Source: Betaproteobacteria bacterium (GTDB taxonomy: Bacteria > Pseudomonadota > Gammaproteobacteria > Burkholderiales > Burkholderiaceae_C). From it: 64,000 nucleotides of DNA. How positions within the stretch are numbered: position 1 is the stretch's first letter; every line of letters starts with the position of its first letter. The notes under the pieces are model-generated. The model saw only the letters and a list, made by a program, of their open reading frames with translations. It was not told the DNA's origin and ran no database searches. The stretch is taken from assembly GCA_016704535.1 (NCBI GenBank), contig JADIZZ010000012.1, positions 124,001 through 188,000 of the forward strand. Reading direction: 5' to 3'. Below, in pieces: positions 47,297 to 56,527 of this stretch. The position numbers were made by a program, and so were the translations under genes.

Positions 47297-48259
47297 ATGA
47301 TGAAGAAACTGCTCGCCAGCCTGCTGCTGGCGCTCGGCGCCGGCGCAGCGATGGCCCAGGCCTGGCCGGCCAAGCCGATCACGATGATCGTGCCCTTCCC
47401 TCCCGGCGGCGTCGCCGACACCGTCGCCCGACCAGTGGCCGAGGCGCTGAGCAAGGCGCTGGGCCAGACCGTGGTGGTGGAAAACCGCGCCGGCGCGGGT
47501 GGTGCCGCCGGCATCGGCGCCGCGGCGCGTGCGCCGGCCGACGGCTATACCGTGCTGCTGAGTCTCTCGAGCATTTCCATCCTGCCCGAGGCCGACAAGA
47601 TCCTGAACCGCAAGCCGGTGTTCACGCTGAAGGACTTCAAGCCCATCGCGCGCTTCACCGCCGACCCCACGGTGCTGGTGGTGCGTGCCGATTCGCCCTG
47701 GAAGACGCTGCCCGAGTTCATCGCCTACGCCAAGGCCAACCCGGGCAAGTTGAACTTCGGCAGCTCGGGCAACTACGGCACCATGCACGTGCCGGTGGAG
47801 ATGCTCAAGGCGCGTGCCGGCGTCTTCATGACCCACATCCCCTACACCGGTGCCGGCCCCGCCGTGCTGGCACTGCTGGGCGGGCAGGTGGACGCCATTG
47901 CCAGCGGCCCCAGTACGGTGGCCACGCACATCCGCGCCGGCAAGATGCGCGCGCTGGCGCACTGGGGCGAAAAGCCGCTTCAGGCCCTGCCCGAGGTGCC
48001 GAGCCTGAAGCAAGCCGGCTACCCGGTGGCCTTTGCGCAGTGGTCGGCGTTGTTCGTGCCGGCCGGCGTGTCGGACGACATCGTGCAGAAACTGCGCGTC
48101 GCCGCGCGCACCGCCGCGCAGGACCCGCAGGTGGTGGCCATCATCAACAAGGCCGGCAGCCCGATCGAGTACCTCGACGCGCCCGAGTTCCAGGCCTACT
48201 GGGATGCCGACGCAGCCGTCATGACCGAAGCGGTCCGTCGCATCGGCAAGGTCGAGTAG
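47297..48259 (+). CDS. Bug-family (TctC) binding protein 4
   Basis: Encodes 320 residues. The signal peptide is MMKKLLASLLLALGAGAAMA|QAWPAKP. Motifs: ITMIVPFPPGGVADTVARPV, VVVENRAGAGGAAGIGAAAR, APADGYTVLLS, FGSSGNYGTMHVP and IPYTGAGPAVLALLGGQV. It is expressed with the FAH enzyme, so its ligand is probably an organic acid degraded by that enzyme. Orphan; no membrane subunits nearby. Confidence 0.92.
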   Translation: MMKKLLASLLLALGAGAAMAQAWPAKPITMIVPFPPGGVADTVARPVAEALSKALGQTVVVENRAGAGGAAGIGAAARAPADGYTVLLSLSSISILPEADKILNRKPVFTLKDFKPIARFTADPTVLVVRADSPWKTLPEFIAYAKANPGKLNFGSSGNYGTMHVPVEMLKARAGVFMTHIPYTGAGPAVLALLGGQVDAIASGPSTVATHIRAGKMRALAHWGEKPLQALPEVPSLKQAGYPVAFAQWSALFVPAGVSDDIVQKLRVAARTAAQDPQVVAIINKAGSPIEYLDAPEFQAYWDADAAVMTEAVRRIGKVE

Positions 48260-48295
48260 GCCGCGGGCGCGCAAGCGCCGCAGCGCCGCCGCGGC

Positions 48296-49642
48296 TCAGG
48301 GCTGGACGGCCGCGAGTGCCGCGGCCTCGCGCAGCCTGTCCTTCTTGCTCTTGCGCCGGCCCTTCACGCCACCGTGGGGGTCGGCCGACACCGGCGGCAG
48401 CACGGACGCCGGCTCGAAACCGACCACCTGTTCCCGCGGCACGCGCTGTTGCTGGCGTTTTTCGATGAGGCGGAAGTGGGCCTCGCTGCCGGGCGCGTCG
48501 GCGCAGACGAAGCTCACGGCCAGTCCCGCAGCACCGGCTCGGCCGGTGCGACCGATACGGTGCGTGTAGTCCACCGCCGAACGCGGCAGCTCGTGGTTCA
48601 CCACCACGGGCAGTTCGGGCAGGTCGAGACCGCGCGCGGCCAGGTCGGTGGCCACCAGCACGTGCACGCGCCCCGCCAGCAGGTCAGCCAGCGCGCCACT
48701 GCGCCGACCGCTGCTTTGCTGGCCGTGCAGCGCGGCGGCGGCTACGCCTGCGCGGCGCAGCTTGTCGGCCACGTGCTCGGCAGCGTATTGCGTGGCCACG
48801 AAGACCAGCGCACGCGGCCAGGCCTCGGTCTTCAGCAGGTGGCGTAGCAGGAGGGTGCGTTTCGCCGTGTCGACGACGATGGCCCGCTGCGTGATGTTCG
48901 GCGCAGCGGCCTCGACCGCGGGAGCTGCTGGCGCCGACGGCTGCGCCGGCGCGATGGCCGCGTCGACCTGCAGCAGCAGCGCGTTGCGCTGCACGCGCTG
49001 CGCGAGTGCCCGCACGTCGTCGCCGAGCGTGGCGCTGAACAACAGCGTCTGGCGCTGGCGCGGCAGCAGCGCGAGTACCCGCCGGGTCTCTTCGGCAAAG
49101 CCGGCGTCGAGCAGGCGGTCGGCCTCGTCGAGCACCAGCAGTTCCAGGTCGGCCAGCCGCACGGCGTTCTGGCGCGTCAGGTCGAGCAGGCGGCCCGGCG
49201 TGGCGATGACGAGATGGGCGCCGCCGCGCAGCGCCATCATCTGCGGGTTGATCGACAAACCACCCACCGCGACCACGGTCTTGAGCTGCGGCGCCAGCGC
49301 ATGTGCGGCGGCGGCGGTCTGCGCAGTGAGTTCACGCGTGGGCACCAGCACCAGCGCCCGCAGCCGGCGCGGCTGCTCGTCCAGCACGCCCTGCGCGGAC
49401 AGCAGGCGCTGCAGCAGCGGCAGCAAGAAGGCCGCCGTCTTGCCGGCGCCAGTGGGCGCCTGTGCGAGCACGTCGCGGCCCTGCAGGATGGCGGGCAGCG
49501 TCAGCGCCTGGATGGCACTGGGCACGGCCCAGCCGGCCGCCCCCGCAGCACGCGCCAGGGCCGGCTGCAGGCCGAGTTCGGCAAAGGAGGCGGGGGCCGC
49601 GCGCACACCGGACGGATCGGCAGGAAGGGGGATCTCTGACAT
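48296..49642 (-). CDS. DEAD-box ATP-dependent RNA helicase (RhlE-like)
   Basis: Encodes 448 residues. Motifs: Q-motif region WAVPSAIQALTLPAILQGRD, I APTGAGKTAAF, Ia VPTREL, GG, Ib TPGRLLDL, II DEAD (VLDEADRLLDAGF), III SAT, IV ALVFVATQ, V ATDLAARGLD, VI HRIGRTGRAG. A basic lysine/arginine tail (KGRRKSKKDR) probably binds RNA. It remodels RNA in ribosome assembly or decay. A linker rich in A and P (about 232-255) separates the two RecA lobes. The start at 49642 skips four upstream codons. Confidence 0.94.
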   Translation of the reverse strand: MSEIPLPADPSGVRAAPASFAELGLQPALARAAGAAGWAVPSAIQALTLPAILQGRDVLAQAPTGAGKTAAFLLPLLQRLLSAQGVLDEQPRRLRALVLVPTRELTAQTAAAAHALAPQLKTVVAVGGLSINPQMMALRGGAHLVIATPGRLLDLTRQNAVRLADLELLVLDEADRLLDAGFAEETRRVLALLPRQRQTLLFSATLGDDVRALAQRVQRNALLLQVDAAIAPAQPSAPAAPAVEAAAPNITQRAIVVDTAKRTLLLRHLLKTEAWPRALVFVATQYAAEHVADKLRRAGVAAAALHGQQSSGRRSGALADLLAGRVHVLVATDLAARGLDLPELPVVVNHELPRSAVDYTHRIGRTGRAGAAGLAVSFVCADAPGSEAHFRLIEKRQQQRVPREQVVGFEPASVLPPVSADPHGGVKGRRKSKKDRLREAAALAAVQP

Positions 49643-49703
49643 GCGGCCCAGCATAGCGGGCCCGCCGCCCTTGAAACGGCACTCTTGAAAAGGCGCCGCA
49701 CGT

Positions 49704-49717
49704 CCCGACTTGTCGGG
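49704..49717. repeat. Perfect inverted repeat abutting a start codon
   Basis: CCCGAC-TT-GTCGGG ends two bases before the ATG at 49719. As RNA it would be a tight hairpin over the ribosome-binding region; as DNA it could be an operator. Confidence 0.5.
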
Positions 49718-49718
49718 T

Positions 49719-50045
49719 ATGAGTATCGAAACCCGTCATCCCCTGCCGGCCCGTTTGCACACGCTGGCCGCGCTGGCTGGCCTGCTGGAACGCCTGGAGG
49801 CAGCGCCGAGTTCGGCCAGCGCCGAGCAGTACCGCGGCGTGGCGCGTCAGGTTCAGGTGCTGCTGGCCGAGGCCGAACCCGACGAACACCTGCAACGCCT
49901 GCTGAATGCCGCACCGCACTCGGCCGAGTTGTACGAGAACCTGCGTTACGACATCGCCGGCCTGTGCCGCAGCCCGCTGGAAGCGGCGCTGAACGCCGAG
50001 CTGGCGGCCACGGCGGCCATCCGTCAGGCGCAGCGCGCTCGTTGA
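49719..50045 (+). CDS. Small helical hypothetical protein
   Basis: Encodes 108 residues. It is entirely alpha-helical in pattern: LHTLAALAGLLERLEAAPSS, ASAEQYRGVARQVQVLLAEA, HSAELYENLRYDIAGLCRSP. No domain was recognised and there is no leader or membrane segment. It is divergent from the helicase gene, and an inverted repeat lies on its start. Composition fits a real gene. Confidence 0.75.
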   Translation: MSIETRHPLPARLHTLAALAGLLERLEAAPSSASAEQYRGVARQVQVLLAEAEPDEHLQRLLNAAPHSAELYENLRYDIAGLCRSPLEAALNAELAATAAIRQAQRAR

Positions 50046-50147
50046 CCGTGCCTTGAAGGCAAGGCCCGTTGCGGTATGGGGTTGCGCCGCGAAGGACAGG
50101 TCCGAAAACGGCGAGTCCTGCGTGCGCAGCTGCCTATCATCGGCCGC

Positions 50148-51638
50148 ATGGACCTCGACCCCGATGCTGCCTACCTCGCGCTGAAGGCGCGTGATGCCCG
50201 CTTCGACGGGCGGCTCTTCGTCGGCGTCACCTCCACCGGCATCTATTGCCGCCCGGTGTGTCGCGTGCGCACGCCGCGGCGTGAGAACTGCCGCTTCTTC
50301 GACACGCGCGCGCAAGCCGAGGCGGCGGCCTTCCGGCCTTGCATGAAGTGTCGGCCCGAGATTGCGCCGGGCCTGTCGCACACCGACTCGTCGCGCTCGC
50401 TGGCACACAGCGCCGCACGACTCATGGAACACGCCGTGCACGGCGGCGAGGACCTAGCCTTGCCGGCGCTGGCCGCGCGCCTGGGCGTTACCGACCGCCA
50501 TCTCCGCCGCATCTTCCAGGCCACGCATGGCGTATCGCCGCACGGCTACCTCGCCACGCAGCGCCTGCTGCTGGCCAAGCAGCTGCTGACCGACACGCCG
50601 CTGCCGGTGACGCAGGTGGCGATGGCCAGCGGCTTCGACAGCCTGCGCCGCTTCAACGCCGCGTTCGTCCAGCGTTACCGCTTGAACCCAACCCAGTTGC
50701 GCGGCGCAGGCGGGGCAGGCCGCGCTGCCGGGCGGGGCGCAGAACACGCTCTGCGCCTGGCCTACCGCCCGCCCTACGACCTGGACGCTGTGCTCGGCTT
50801 CTTCGCCCGCCGGCAGGTGCAGGGCGTGGAACAGGTCGACGGCCTGCGGCTGCGGCGCACGCTGGGCTGGCGGCAGAACGGTGATGTCGTGCACGGCTGG
50901 CTGGAGGTGCGCTTCGAACCTGCGCGCCACGAAGTGCATGTCATCACCTCGGACAGCCTGGCGCCGGTGCTGGGCGCGGTGCTGCAGCGGGTGCGCCTGG
51001 CGCTGGACCTCGACGCCGACCCCGCGCTCGTCGACCCAGTGATGGCGCGGCTGCCGCTTCCTCCACGCCCCGGCGCGCGCCTGCCAGGCGCATGGGACGG
51101 CTTCGAAACCGCGGTGCGCGTGGTGCTGGGCCAGCAGGTCACGGTCAAGGCCGCGCGCACGCTGGTGAAGCGGCTGGTAGACCGTCTCGGCACGCCTGTC
51201 GACACCCCCTTCGCTGCGCTCACGCATGTCTTCCCCGACGCCGAGAGATTGGCCACCACCGACCCTGAAATCATCGGCAAGCTGGGCATCGTTCGCCAGC
51301 GCGTGAAGGCGTTGCAGGCGCTGGCTGCGGCCGTGGCGCAGGGCGACATCCCACTGCACCGCGGCGCGCCCCTGCCGGCCACGCTGGACGCGCTGCGCGC
51401 GCTGCCGGGCATCGGCGAGTGGACGGCGCAGGTCATCGCGATGCGAGCGCTGGCCTGGCCCGATGCCTGGCCGGCCACCGACATCGGCCTCATGAACGCA
51501 CTGGGCTCCAGCAAGCCAGGCCAGGCTCGCCTTCTGGCGCGCGACGCCCGGCACATCACCGCGCTGGCCGAGCCCTGGCGACCCTGGCGCGCCTATGCCG
51601 TGATGCGGCTGTGGCACTTCGTGGAGACCTCGGAATGA
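50148..51638 (+). CDS. Ada-type methyl sensor / AlkA glycosylase fusion
   Basis: Encodes 496 residues. The N-terminal Ada zinc domain has the four cysteines C34, C38, C65 and C68 (IYCRPVCRV, RPCMKCRP); C38 is the predicted methyl-phosphotriester acceptor. An AraC-type HTH follows (about 90-180; RLGVTDRHLRRIFQATHGVS). The rest is AlkA: N-terminal domain and HhH-GPD with LPGIGEWTAQVIAM and catalytic aspartate in WPATDIGLMN. It would sense DNA methylation and excise 3-methyladenine. Overlaps ogt by ATGA. Confidence 0.92.
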   Translation: MDLDPDAAYLALKARDARFDGRLFVGVTSTGIYCRPVCRVRTPRRENCRFFDTRAQAEAAAFRPCMKCRPEIAPGLSHTDSSRSLAHSAARLMEHAVHGGEDLALPALAARLGVTDRHLRRIFQATHGVSPHGYLATQRLLLAKQLLTDTPLPVTQVAMASGFDSLRRFNAAFVQRYRLNPTQLRGAGGAGRAAGRGAEHALRLAYRPPYDLDAVLGFFARRQVQGVEQVDGLRLRRTLGWRQNGDVVHGWLEVRFEPARHEVHVITSDSLAPVLGAVLQRVRLALDLDADPALVDPVMARLPLPPRPGARLPGAWDGFETAVRVVLGQQVTVKAARTLVKRLVDRLGTPVDTPFAALTHVFPDAERLATTDPEIIGKLGIVRQRVKALQALAAAVAQGDIPLHRGAPLPATLDALRALPGIGEWTAQVIAMRALAWPDAWPATDIGLMNALGSSKPGQARLLARDARHITALAEPWRPWRAYAVMRLWHFVETSE

Positions 51639-52129
51639 AGGACCCCCGCTTCGAAGCGCAGATGCGCATGCCCAGCCCGCTAGGCCCGCTGACGCTTGCC
51701 GCCACAGCGCGCGGCCTGGCATTGGTGTGGTTCGATGACCAGGCCCACCGTAGCGCCGCGGTGGGCGCCCCAGTCGATGAAACCCACCCGCACCTGGCGC
51801 TGGCAGCGCGTGAACTGGCCGCCTACTGGCAGGCGCCACAACAACGCTTCACCGTGGCGCTGGACCCGCAGGGCACGCCCTTCCAGCAGGCGGTGTGGCA
51901 GGTGCTGCGAGGCATCGCGCCGGGCCGGTTCAGCACTTATGGCGAGGTGGCACGCGCCGTCGGGCGGCCGGCCGCGGCACGGGCCGTGGGCGCGGCCATT
52001 GGGCGCAACCCGCTGGGGATCGTCGTGCCCTGCCACCGCGTGGTGGGCGTCGGCGGCGCGCTCACGGGCTACGCCGGCGGGCTGCACCGCAAGCAGGCGC
52101 TGCTGCGCCTGGAAAGCGCGCTTACTTGA
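51635..52129 (+). CDS. ogt: Methylated-DNA-protein-cysteine methyltransferase
   Basis: Encodes 164 residues. The acceptor cysteine is C133 in the PCHRVV motif. The helix-turn-helix region is TYGEVARAVGRPAAARAVGA and the asparagine hinge GRNPLG. It removes O6-methyl from guanine by a one-shot transfer. Starts within the stop of the Ada/AlkA gene, so both are made together as an alkylation-repair unit. Its end overlaps the convergent cytochrome gene by 8 bases. Confidence 0.95.
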   Translation: MKDPRFEAQMRMPSPLGPLTLAATARGLALVWFDDQAHRSAAVGAPVDETHPHLALAARELAAYWQAPQQRFTVALDPQGTPFQQAVWQVLRGIAPGRFSTYGEVARAVGRPAAARAVGAAIGRNPLGIVVPCHRVVGVGGALTGYAGGLHRKQALLRLESALT

Positions 52130-52781
52130 ACTTCGGCTGAGGTACGGTACGCAGTTCGCCGGGCAGCGAGCCCAGGTAGGCGGCCATGGCCTTCAGCTCG
52201 GCCGGCTTGAAGGGCTTGACCTGCGCGGCCATGATGGCGTTGCCGCGGCCGATATTCGGGTTGCCAGTGGTGGCGTAGGCGCGCAGCGCACTGGCGAGGT
52301 AGTCGGCGTGCTGGCCGGCCAGCTTGGGGTAGCCCGGGTCGATGGGCTTGCTGTAGTTGGCACCGTGGCACGAGGCGCAGGCGCCCTTGGCCAGCAGCGC
52401 CGCCACTTCGGCCGAAGGCTGCGCGGCGGGTGTGTCGGCCACCGGCTTGATGAGTGACGCGCCATGCTGCTGGTAGTAGGCCGCCAGGTCGGCCATGTCG
52501 GCGTCGGAGAGCGAGGTGGCGATGGCGCGCATCGTCGGGTGCCGGCGCTCTCCCTTCTTGTAGGCCGCCAGCGACGAGGCGATGTACTTGGCGCCCTGGC
52601 CCGAGATCATCGGCACCTTGGCGATCTCGGGGAAGCTCGACTGGTAACCCGGAATGCCGTGGCAGCCGATGCACATCGCGGCCTTCTTCGCACCGGCTGC
52701 GACGTCCTGGGCGAGGGCGGCGGGTGCAGTGAACACGGCAGCGGCCAGCGCCAGCAGCAGGGGATAGGCTTTGCTCATCAT
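52122..52781 (-). CDS. Dihaem cytochrome c (c4-like)
   Basis: Encodes 219 residues. The signal peptide ends near APAALA|QDVAAG. Two haem-c motifs are present, CIGCH and CASCH, one in each half, with distal methionine candidates (MISGQGAKY, NAIMAAQV). The two-domain layout fits the cytochrome c4 family, soluble periplasmic electron carriers to terminal oxidases. Two adjacent ATGs (52781 and 52778) are possible starts. It is divergent from the MoxR gene. Confidence 0.92.
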   Translation of the reverse strand: MMSKAYPLLLALAAAVFTAPAALAQDVAAGAKKAAMCIGCHGIPGYQSSFPEIAKVPMISGQGAKYIASSLAAYKKGERRHPTMRAIATSLSDADMADLAAYYQQHGASLIKPVADTPAAQPSAEVAALLAKGACASCHGANYSKPIDPGYPKLAGQHADYLASALRAYATTGNPNIGRGNAIMAAQVKPFKPAELKAMAAYLGSLPGELRTVPQPKFK

Positions 52782-52920
52782 CGGTGGGTTGGAGTCGGCG
52801 GTAAGGGGCCCGTCGGGGGACGGCAGGCGGCTCGGGGCGAGCTGCGCAGCGGCGGCGATTATAGGGCGGACCGTATACTCCTCCAGGCCCTTTCCAGCGC
52901 GCCATGGCGATCCCCCGACG

Positions 52921-53775
52921 ATGAAGTTCCAAGGCTCAGACCAGTACGTCGCCACCCCCGACCTGATGCTCGCCGTGAACGCGGCCGTGACGCTCAAACG
53001 CCCGCTGCTGGTGAAGGGTGAACCGGGCACGGGCAAGACCATGCTGGCCGAGGAAGTGGCCAATGCGCTGGGCATGCCGCTGATGCAGTGGCACATCAAG
53101 AGCACCACCAAGGCGCAGCAGGGCCTGTACGAATACGACGCAGTGAGTCGGCTGCGCGACAGCCAGATCGCGACCGCCGAGAGCTCGGCCAAGGTCAAGG
53201 ACATCGCCAACTACATCGTCAAGGGCGTGCTGTGGCAGGCCTTCACGGCCGAGCAGCCGGTGGCGCTGCTGATCGACGAAATCGACAAGGCCGACATCGA
53301 GTTCCCGAACGACCTGCTGCGCGAGATCGACCGCATGGAGTTCTACGTTTACGAGACGCGGGAACTCGTGAAGGCTCGGCACCGCCCCGTCGTCTTCATC
53401 ACCAGCAACAACGAGAAGGAATTGCCGGATGCCTTCCTGCGCCGCTGCTTCTTCCACTACATCAAGTTCCCCGACGCCGACACCATGCGGGCCATCGTCG
53501 ACGTGCACTTCCCCGACCTGAAGAGGGAATTGCTGGGCCAAGCGCTGAAGACCTTCTACGACATCCGCAACCTGCCCGGGCTGAAGAAGAAGCCGAGCAC
53601 TTCGGAACTGCTCGACTGGCTGAAGCTGCTGGTGGCCGAGGACATTCCGCTCGAAGCGCTGCACAGCCCCGACGACAAGGTGGCGATACCGCCGCTGGTT
53701 GGCGCACTGCTGAAGAACGAGCAGGACGTGACGCTGTTCGAGAAGCTGGTGTTCATGCAGCGTCACAACCGCTGA
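52921..53775 (+). CDS. MoxR-family AAA+ ATPase
   Basis: Encodes 284 residues. Walker A is GEPGTGKTML (about 38-47), Walker B LLIDEIDKAD, sensor 1 in VFITSNNEKELP and the arginine finger region AFLRRCFFHY. MoxR proteins act with von Willebrand A-domain partners to assemble or insert metal cofactors or large complexes. The expected partner, a CoxE-like vWA protein, is present at 56.5 kb but separated by two other genes. The start at 52921 gives the conserved KFQGSDQYVATPDL opening. Confidence 0.94.
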   Translation: MKFQGSDQYVATPDLMLAVNAAVTLKRPLLVKGEPGTGKTMLAEEVANALGMPLMQWHIKSTTKAQQGLYEYDAVSRLRDSQIATAESSAKVKDIANYIVKGVLWQAFTAEQPVALLIDEIDKADIEFPNDLLREIDRMEFYVYETRELVKARHRPVVFITSNNEKELPDAFLRRCFFHYIKFPDADTMRAIVDVHFPDLKRELLGQALKTFYDIRNLPGLKKKPSTSELLDWLKLLVAEDIPLEALHSPDDKVAIPPLVGALLKNEQDVTLFEKLVFMQRHNR

Positions 53776-53783
53776 GCAGCCGC

Positions 53784-54374
53784 ATGCCCTGGCTCGCACC
53801 GGTCACGCTCACCAACCCGTACGTGCGGCTGGAGCCGCTGGCGCCAGGCCACCACGACGCCCTGTGCGAGGCCGCGCGGGACGGTGAGCTCTGGAGGCTC
53901 TGGTACACAGCCGTGCCCTCGCCAGAGGGCATGGCCGCGGAGATCGAGCGCCGTCTCGCGCTGCAGGCCGCCGGATCGATGCTGCCCTTCACGGTGTTCG
54001 ACGCCAGTGATCGTGTCGTCGGCATGACGACCTACATGCACATCGACGCGAAGCACCACCGCGTCGAGATCGGCAGCACCTGGACTGCGAGCTCGGCCCA
54101 CCGGACGCCGCTGAACACGGCGGCCAAGCGTCTGCTGCTGGCGCATGCGTTCGAACAGCTCGAGTGCATCGCGGTCGAGTTCCGCACCCACCGGCTGAAC
54201 ACGCAGAGCCGTCGAGCCATCGAACGGCTGGGCGCACAGCTCGACGGCATCCTGCGCGCGCACCAGCGAGCAAGCGACGGCAGCCTGCGCGACACCGCGG
54301 TCTACAGCATCACCGCCGCCGAGTGGCCGGCGGTGCGTTCCCATCTCGACTGGCAACTCAATAAGCCGCGCTGA
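53784..54374 (+). CDS. GNAT-family N-acetyltransferase (RimJ-like)
   Basis: Encodes 196 residues. The RimJ/RimL-type pattern is seen: NPYVRLEPLAPGHHDAL, FTVFDASDRVVGMTTYMHID, RVEIGSTWTASSAHRTPLNT and RAIERLGAQLDGILRAHQRA. It transfers an acetyl group from acetyl-CoA to an unidentified amine. It starts 8 bases after the MoxR gene, so it is probably in the same operon. Confidence 0.9.
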   Translation: MPWLAPVTLTNPYVRLEPLAPGHHDALCEAARDGELWRLWYTAVPSPEGMAAEIERRLALQAAGSMLPFTVFDASDRVVGMTTYMHIDAKHHRVEIGSTWTASSAHRTPLNTAAKRLLLAHAFEQLECIAVEFRTHRLNTQSRRAIERLGAQLDGILRAHQRASDGSLRDTAVYSITAAEWPAVRSHLDWQLNKPR

Positions 54375-54398
54375 ACACGGCACCCACGAAAGACCTCC

Positions 54399-56456
54399 AT
54401 GCCCAAGAAGAAGAACATCACCGTCGAAGACCTTTGGCGCATCGAGCGCCTGGGCTCGCCCAGCCTGGCACCCGACGGCGCGCAGGCCGTGGCCGCACTG
54501 ACTCGCTTCTCGATGGAAGACAACAGCTCGCACTCGTCACTGTGGCTGATGTCGACCCTGGGCGGAGCACCGCGCCGCTTGACCAGTTGTGGCGACAAGG
54601 ACGGCCAGCCGCGCTGGAGCCCTCGCGGCGACCTCATCGCCTTCACCGCCAAGCGCGAACAGCAGGGCGTGAAGGACGCAGAGACCCAGCTCTATGTCAT
54701 CGCGCCCGACGGCGGCGAGGCCTACCGCGCCGCCGAGATGGCCACCGGCATCGGAGGCTTCCGCTGGTGCCCCGACGGCAAGCGGCTGGTCTTCATCAGC
54801 TGGGTCTGGCCCGAGCTGAAGGGCACGAAGGCGCAGACGAAGAAGATGAAGGAATTCAAGGAACGCAAGGAGACGGGTTACGTCACCAGCGAGTCGCAAT
54901 ACCGCCACTGGGACCAGAACCTGCCGATGGGCCGCGTGCCGCACCTGCACCTGCTGGAATTGGGTCGCGATGGCGCGCCGGGCAAGGTACTCGACCTCTT
55001 CGAGGGCACGGGCTACGAACTCGGCCGCGCCGACCCTTCAGCCGAACACTTCGACATCTCGCCCGATGGCCGGCGCCTGGCCTTCGTCTTCGACCCCGCG
55101 CCGGTGAAGCGCATCGACGGCCGCTTTGCGCTGGCCGAGATGGACCTGAAGACCGGCAAGGTGCAAGTGCTGGTGCAGGACCCCGAGTTCGACCTCGGCT
55201 CGCCGCGCTACAGCCCTGACGGTGACCGCATCGCCTTCACCGCCAGCCACCAAGCCGTCAAGCACACCATGCCGCACCAGCTGGCGGTGTGGGACCGCGA
55301 CGAGAACAGCTGGGACCTCGTCAGCCACGAGTGGGACCACGCCGTGCACGCCCCGCTGCTGTGGGAGGCCGACGGCCAGGCCGTGCTCTTCCCGGCCGAG
55401 CAGAAGGGCCGCACCCACCTGTGGCGCTTCGACCTGCCCGACCGCCGCGCCGAAGTGGTGGTGCACGGCGGCTGGGTGGGCGGCTTCGACAAGGCCGCCG
55501 GCACGCTGGTGACGCTGGCCGACAGTTCGCTGCACCCGGGCCGGCTGTTCGCGCACCTGCCGGGCAAGGCACCGCGCCGCATGGAGCACTTCAACGATAC
55601 GCTGCTGGCCGCGATGGACTTCGGCCGTGTCGAGGAGGTCTGGATCAAGGGCGCGTCATCCAAGACTTCGGCCGACCCGAAATCCACCGAGGGCGACGAC
55701 GTACAGATGTGGGTCGTCTACCCACCCGGCTTCGACCCAAAGAAGAAGTACCCGGTGATGCACAGCATCCACGGCGGCCCGCACACTGGTCCTGGCGACA
55801 ACTGGCATTACCGCTGGAACCTGCAGGTCTTCGCGGCGCAAGGCTACGTGGTGGCCAGCGTGAATTACCACGGCAGCAGCGGGTTCGGCTACGCCTTCCT
55901 GGACAGCATCACCCACCGCTGGGGCGAACTGGAACTGCAGGACGTGGAGGCCGGCACCGACTGGCTGCTGCAGCACCGCTGGGCCGACCCGAAACGTGTC
56001 TTCGCGACCGGCGGCAGTTATGGCGGCTACATGGTGGCGTGGATGAACGCGCATGTGGCCGAAGGTCGCTACCAGGCCTACGTCTGCCACGCCGGCTGCT
56101 TTGACTGGGTAGGCATGTTCGCCGACGATGCCTGGAGCTGGCACGCCAAGGAGATGGGCGACTGGTACTGGGACGACATGGCCCGCGTGCATTCGCAAAG
56201 CCCGCACGCCTATGCCGCGACGATGAGAACGCCCACGCTCGTCGTCCACGGCGCACTGGACTACCGGGTGCCCGATGCCCAGGGCCTGGCCTACTACAAC
56301 ACGCTCAAGGCACTCGGCATCGTTGCGCGGCTGCTTTGGTTCCCCGACGAGAACCACTGGATCCTGAAGCCGCGCAACAGCCGCATGTGGTTCGAAGAGT
56401 TCTTCGGCTGGCTCAGGCGCCACGATCCGGCTGCCAAGCCGCGGCGCGGCGCCTGA
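54399..56456 (+). CDS. S9-family prolyl oligopeptidase-like peptidase
   Basis: Encodes 685 residues, with no signal peptide. An N-terminal WD40-like (DPP/TolB) beta-propeller spans about 15-400, and the C-terminal alpha/beta-hydrolase domain carries the triad S540 (GGSYGGYM), D621 (HGALDYRVP) and H653 (DENHWI). This is an acylaminoacyl-peptidase-type enzyme that trims short peptides in the cytoplasm. It sits between the GNAT gene and the CoxE-like gene. Confidence 0.93.
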   Translation: MPKKKNITVEDLWRIERLGSPSLAPDGAQAVAALTRFSMEDNSSHSSLWLMSTLGGAPRRLTSCGDKDGQPRWSPRGDLIAFTAKREQQGVKDAETQLYVIAPDGGEAYRAAEMATGIGGFRWCPDGKRLVFISWVWPELKGTKAQTKKMKEFKERKETGYVTSESQYRHWDQNLPMGRVPHLHLLELGRDGAPGKVLDLFEGTGYELGRADPSAEHFDISPDGRRLAFVFDPAPVKRIDGRFALAEMDLKTGKVQVLVQDPEFDLGSPRYSPDGDRIAFTASHQAVKHTMPHQLAVWDRDENSWDLVSHEWDHAVHAPLLWEADGQAVLFPAEQKGRTHLWRFDLPDRRAEVVVHGGWVGGFDKAAGTLVTLADSSLHPGRLFAHLPGKAPRRMEHFNDTLLAAMDFGRVEEVWIKGASSKTSADPKSTEGDDVQMWVVYPPGFDPKKKYPVMHSIHGGPHTGPGDNWHYRWNLQVFAAQGYVVASVNYHGSSGFGYAFLDSITHRWGELELQDVEAGTDWLLQHRWADPKRVFATGGSYGGYMVAWMNAHVAEGRYQAYVCHAGCFDWVGMFADDAWSWHAKEMGDWYWDDMARVHSQSPHAYAATMRTPTLVVHGALDYRVPDAQGLAYYNTLKALGIVARLLWFPDENHWILKPRNSRMWFEEFFGWLRRHDPAAKPRRGA

Positions 56457-56527
56457 GCAGCGCCACTTGCGCGGGCACGACAATATCCCGCCGCCCGCCG
56501 CCCGCTGCCGCCCCTGCCAGGCACCTC

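Noticed and set aside
41812..48259. TctA/TctB membrane components of a tripartite transporter
   Set aside because: None of the genes in the cluster shows the multi-helix TctA or four-helix TctB pattern; the Bug proteins are orphans here.
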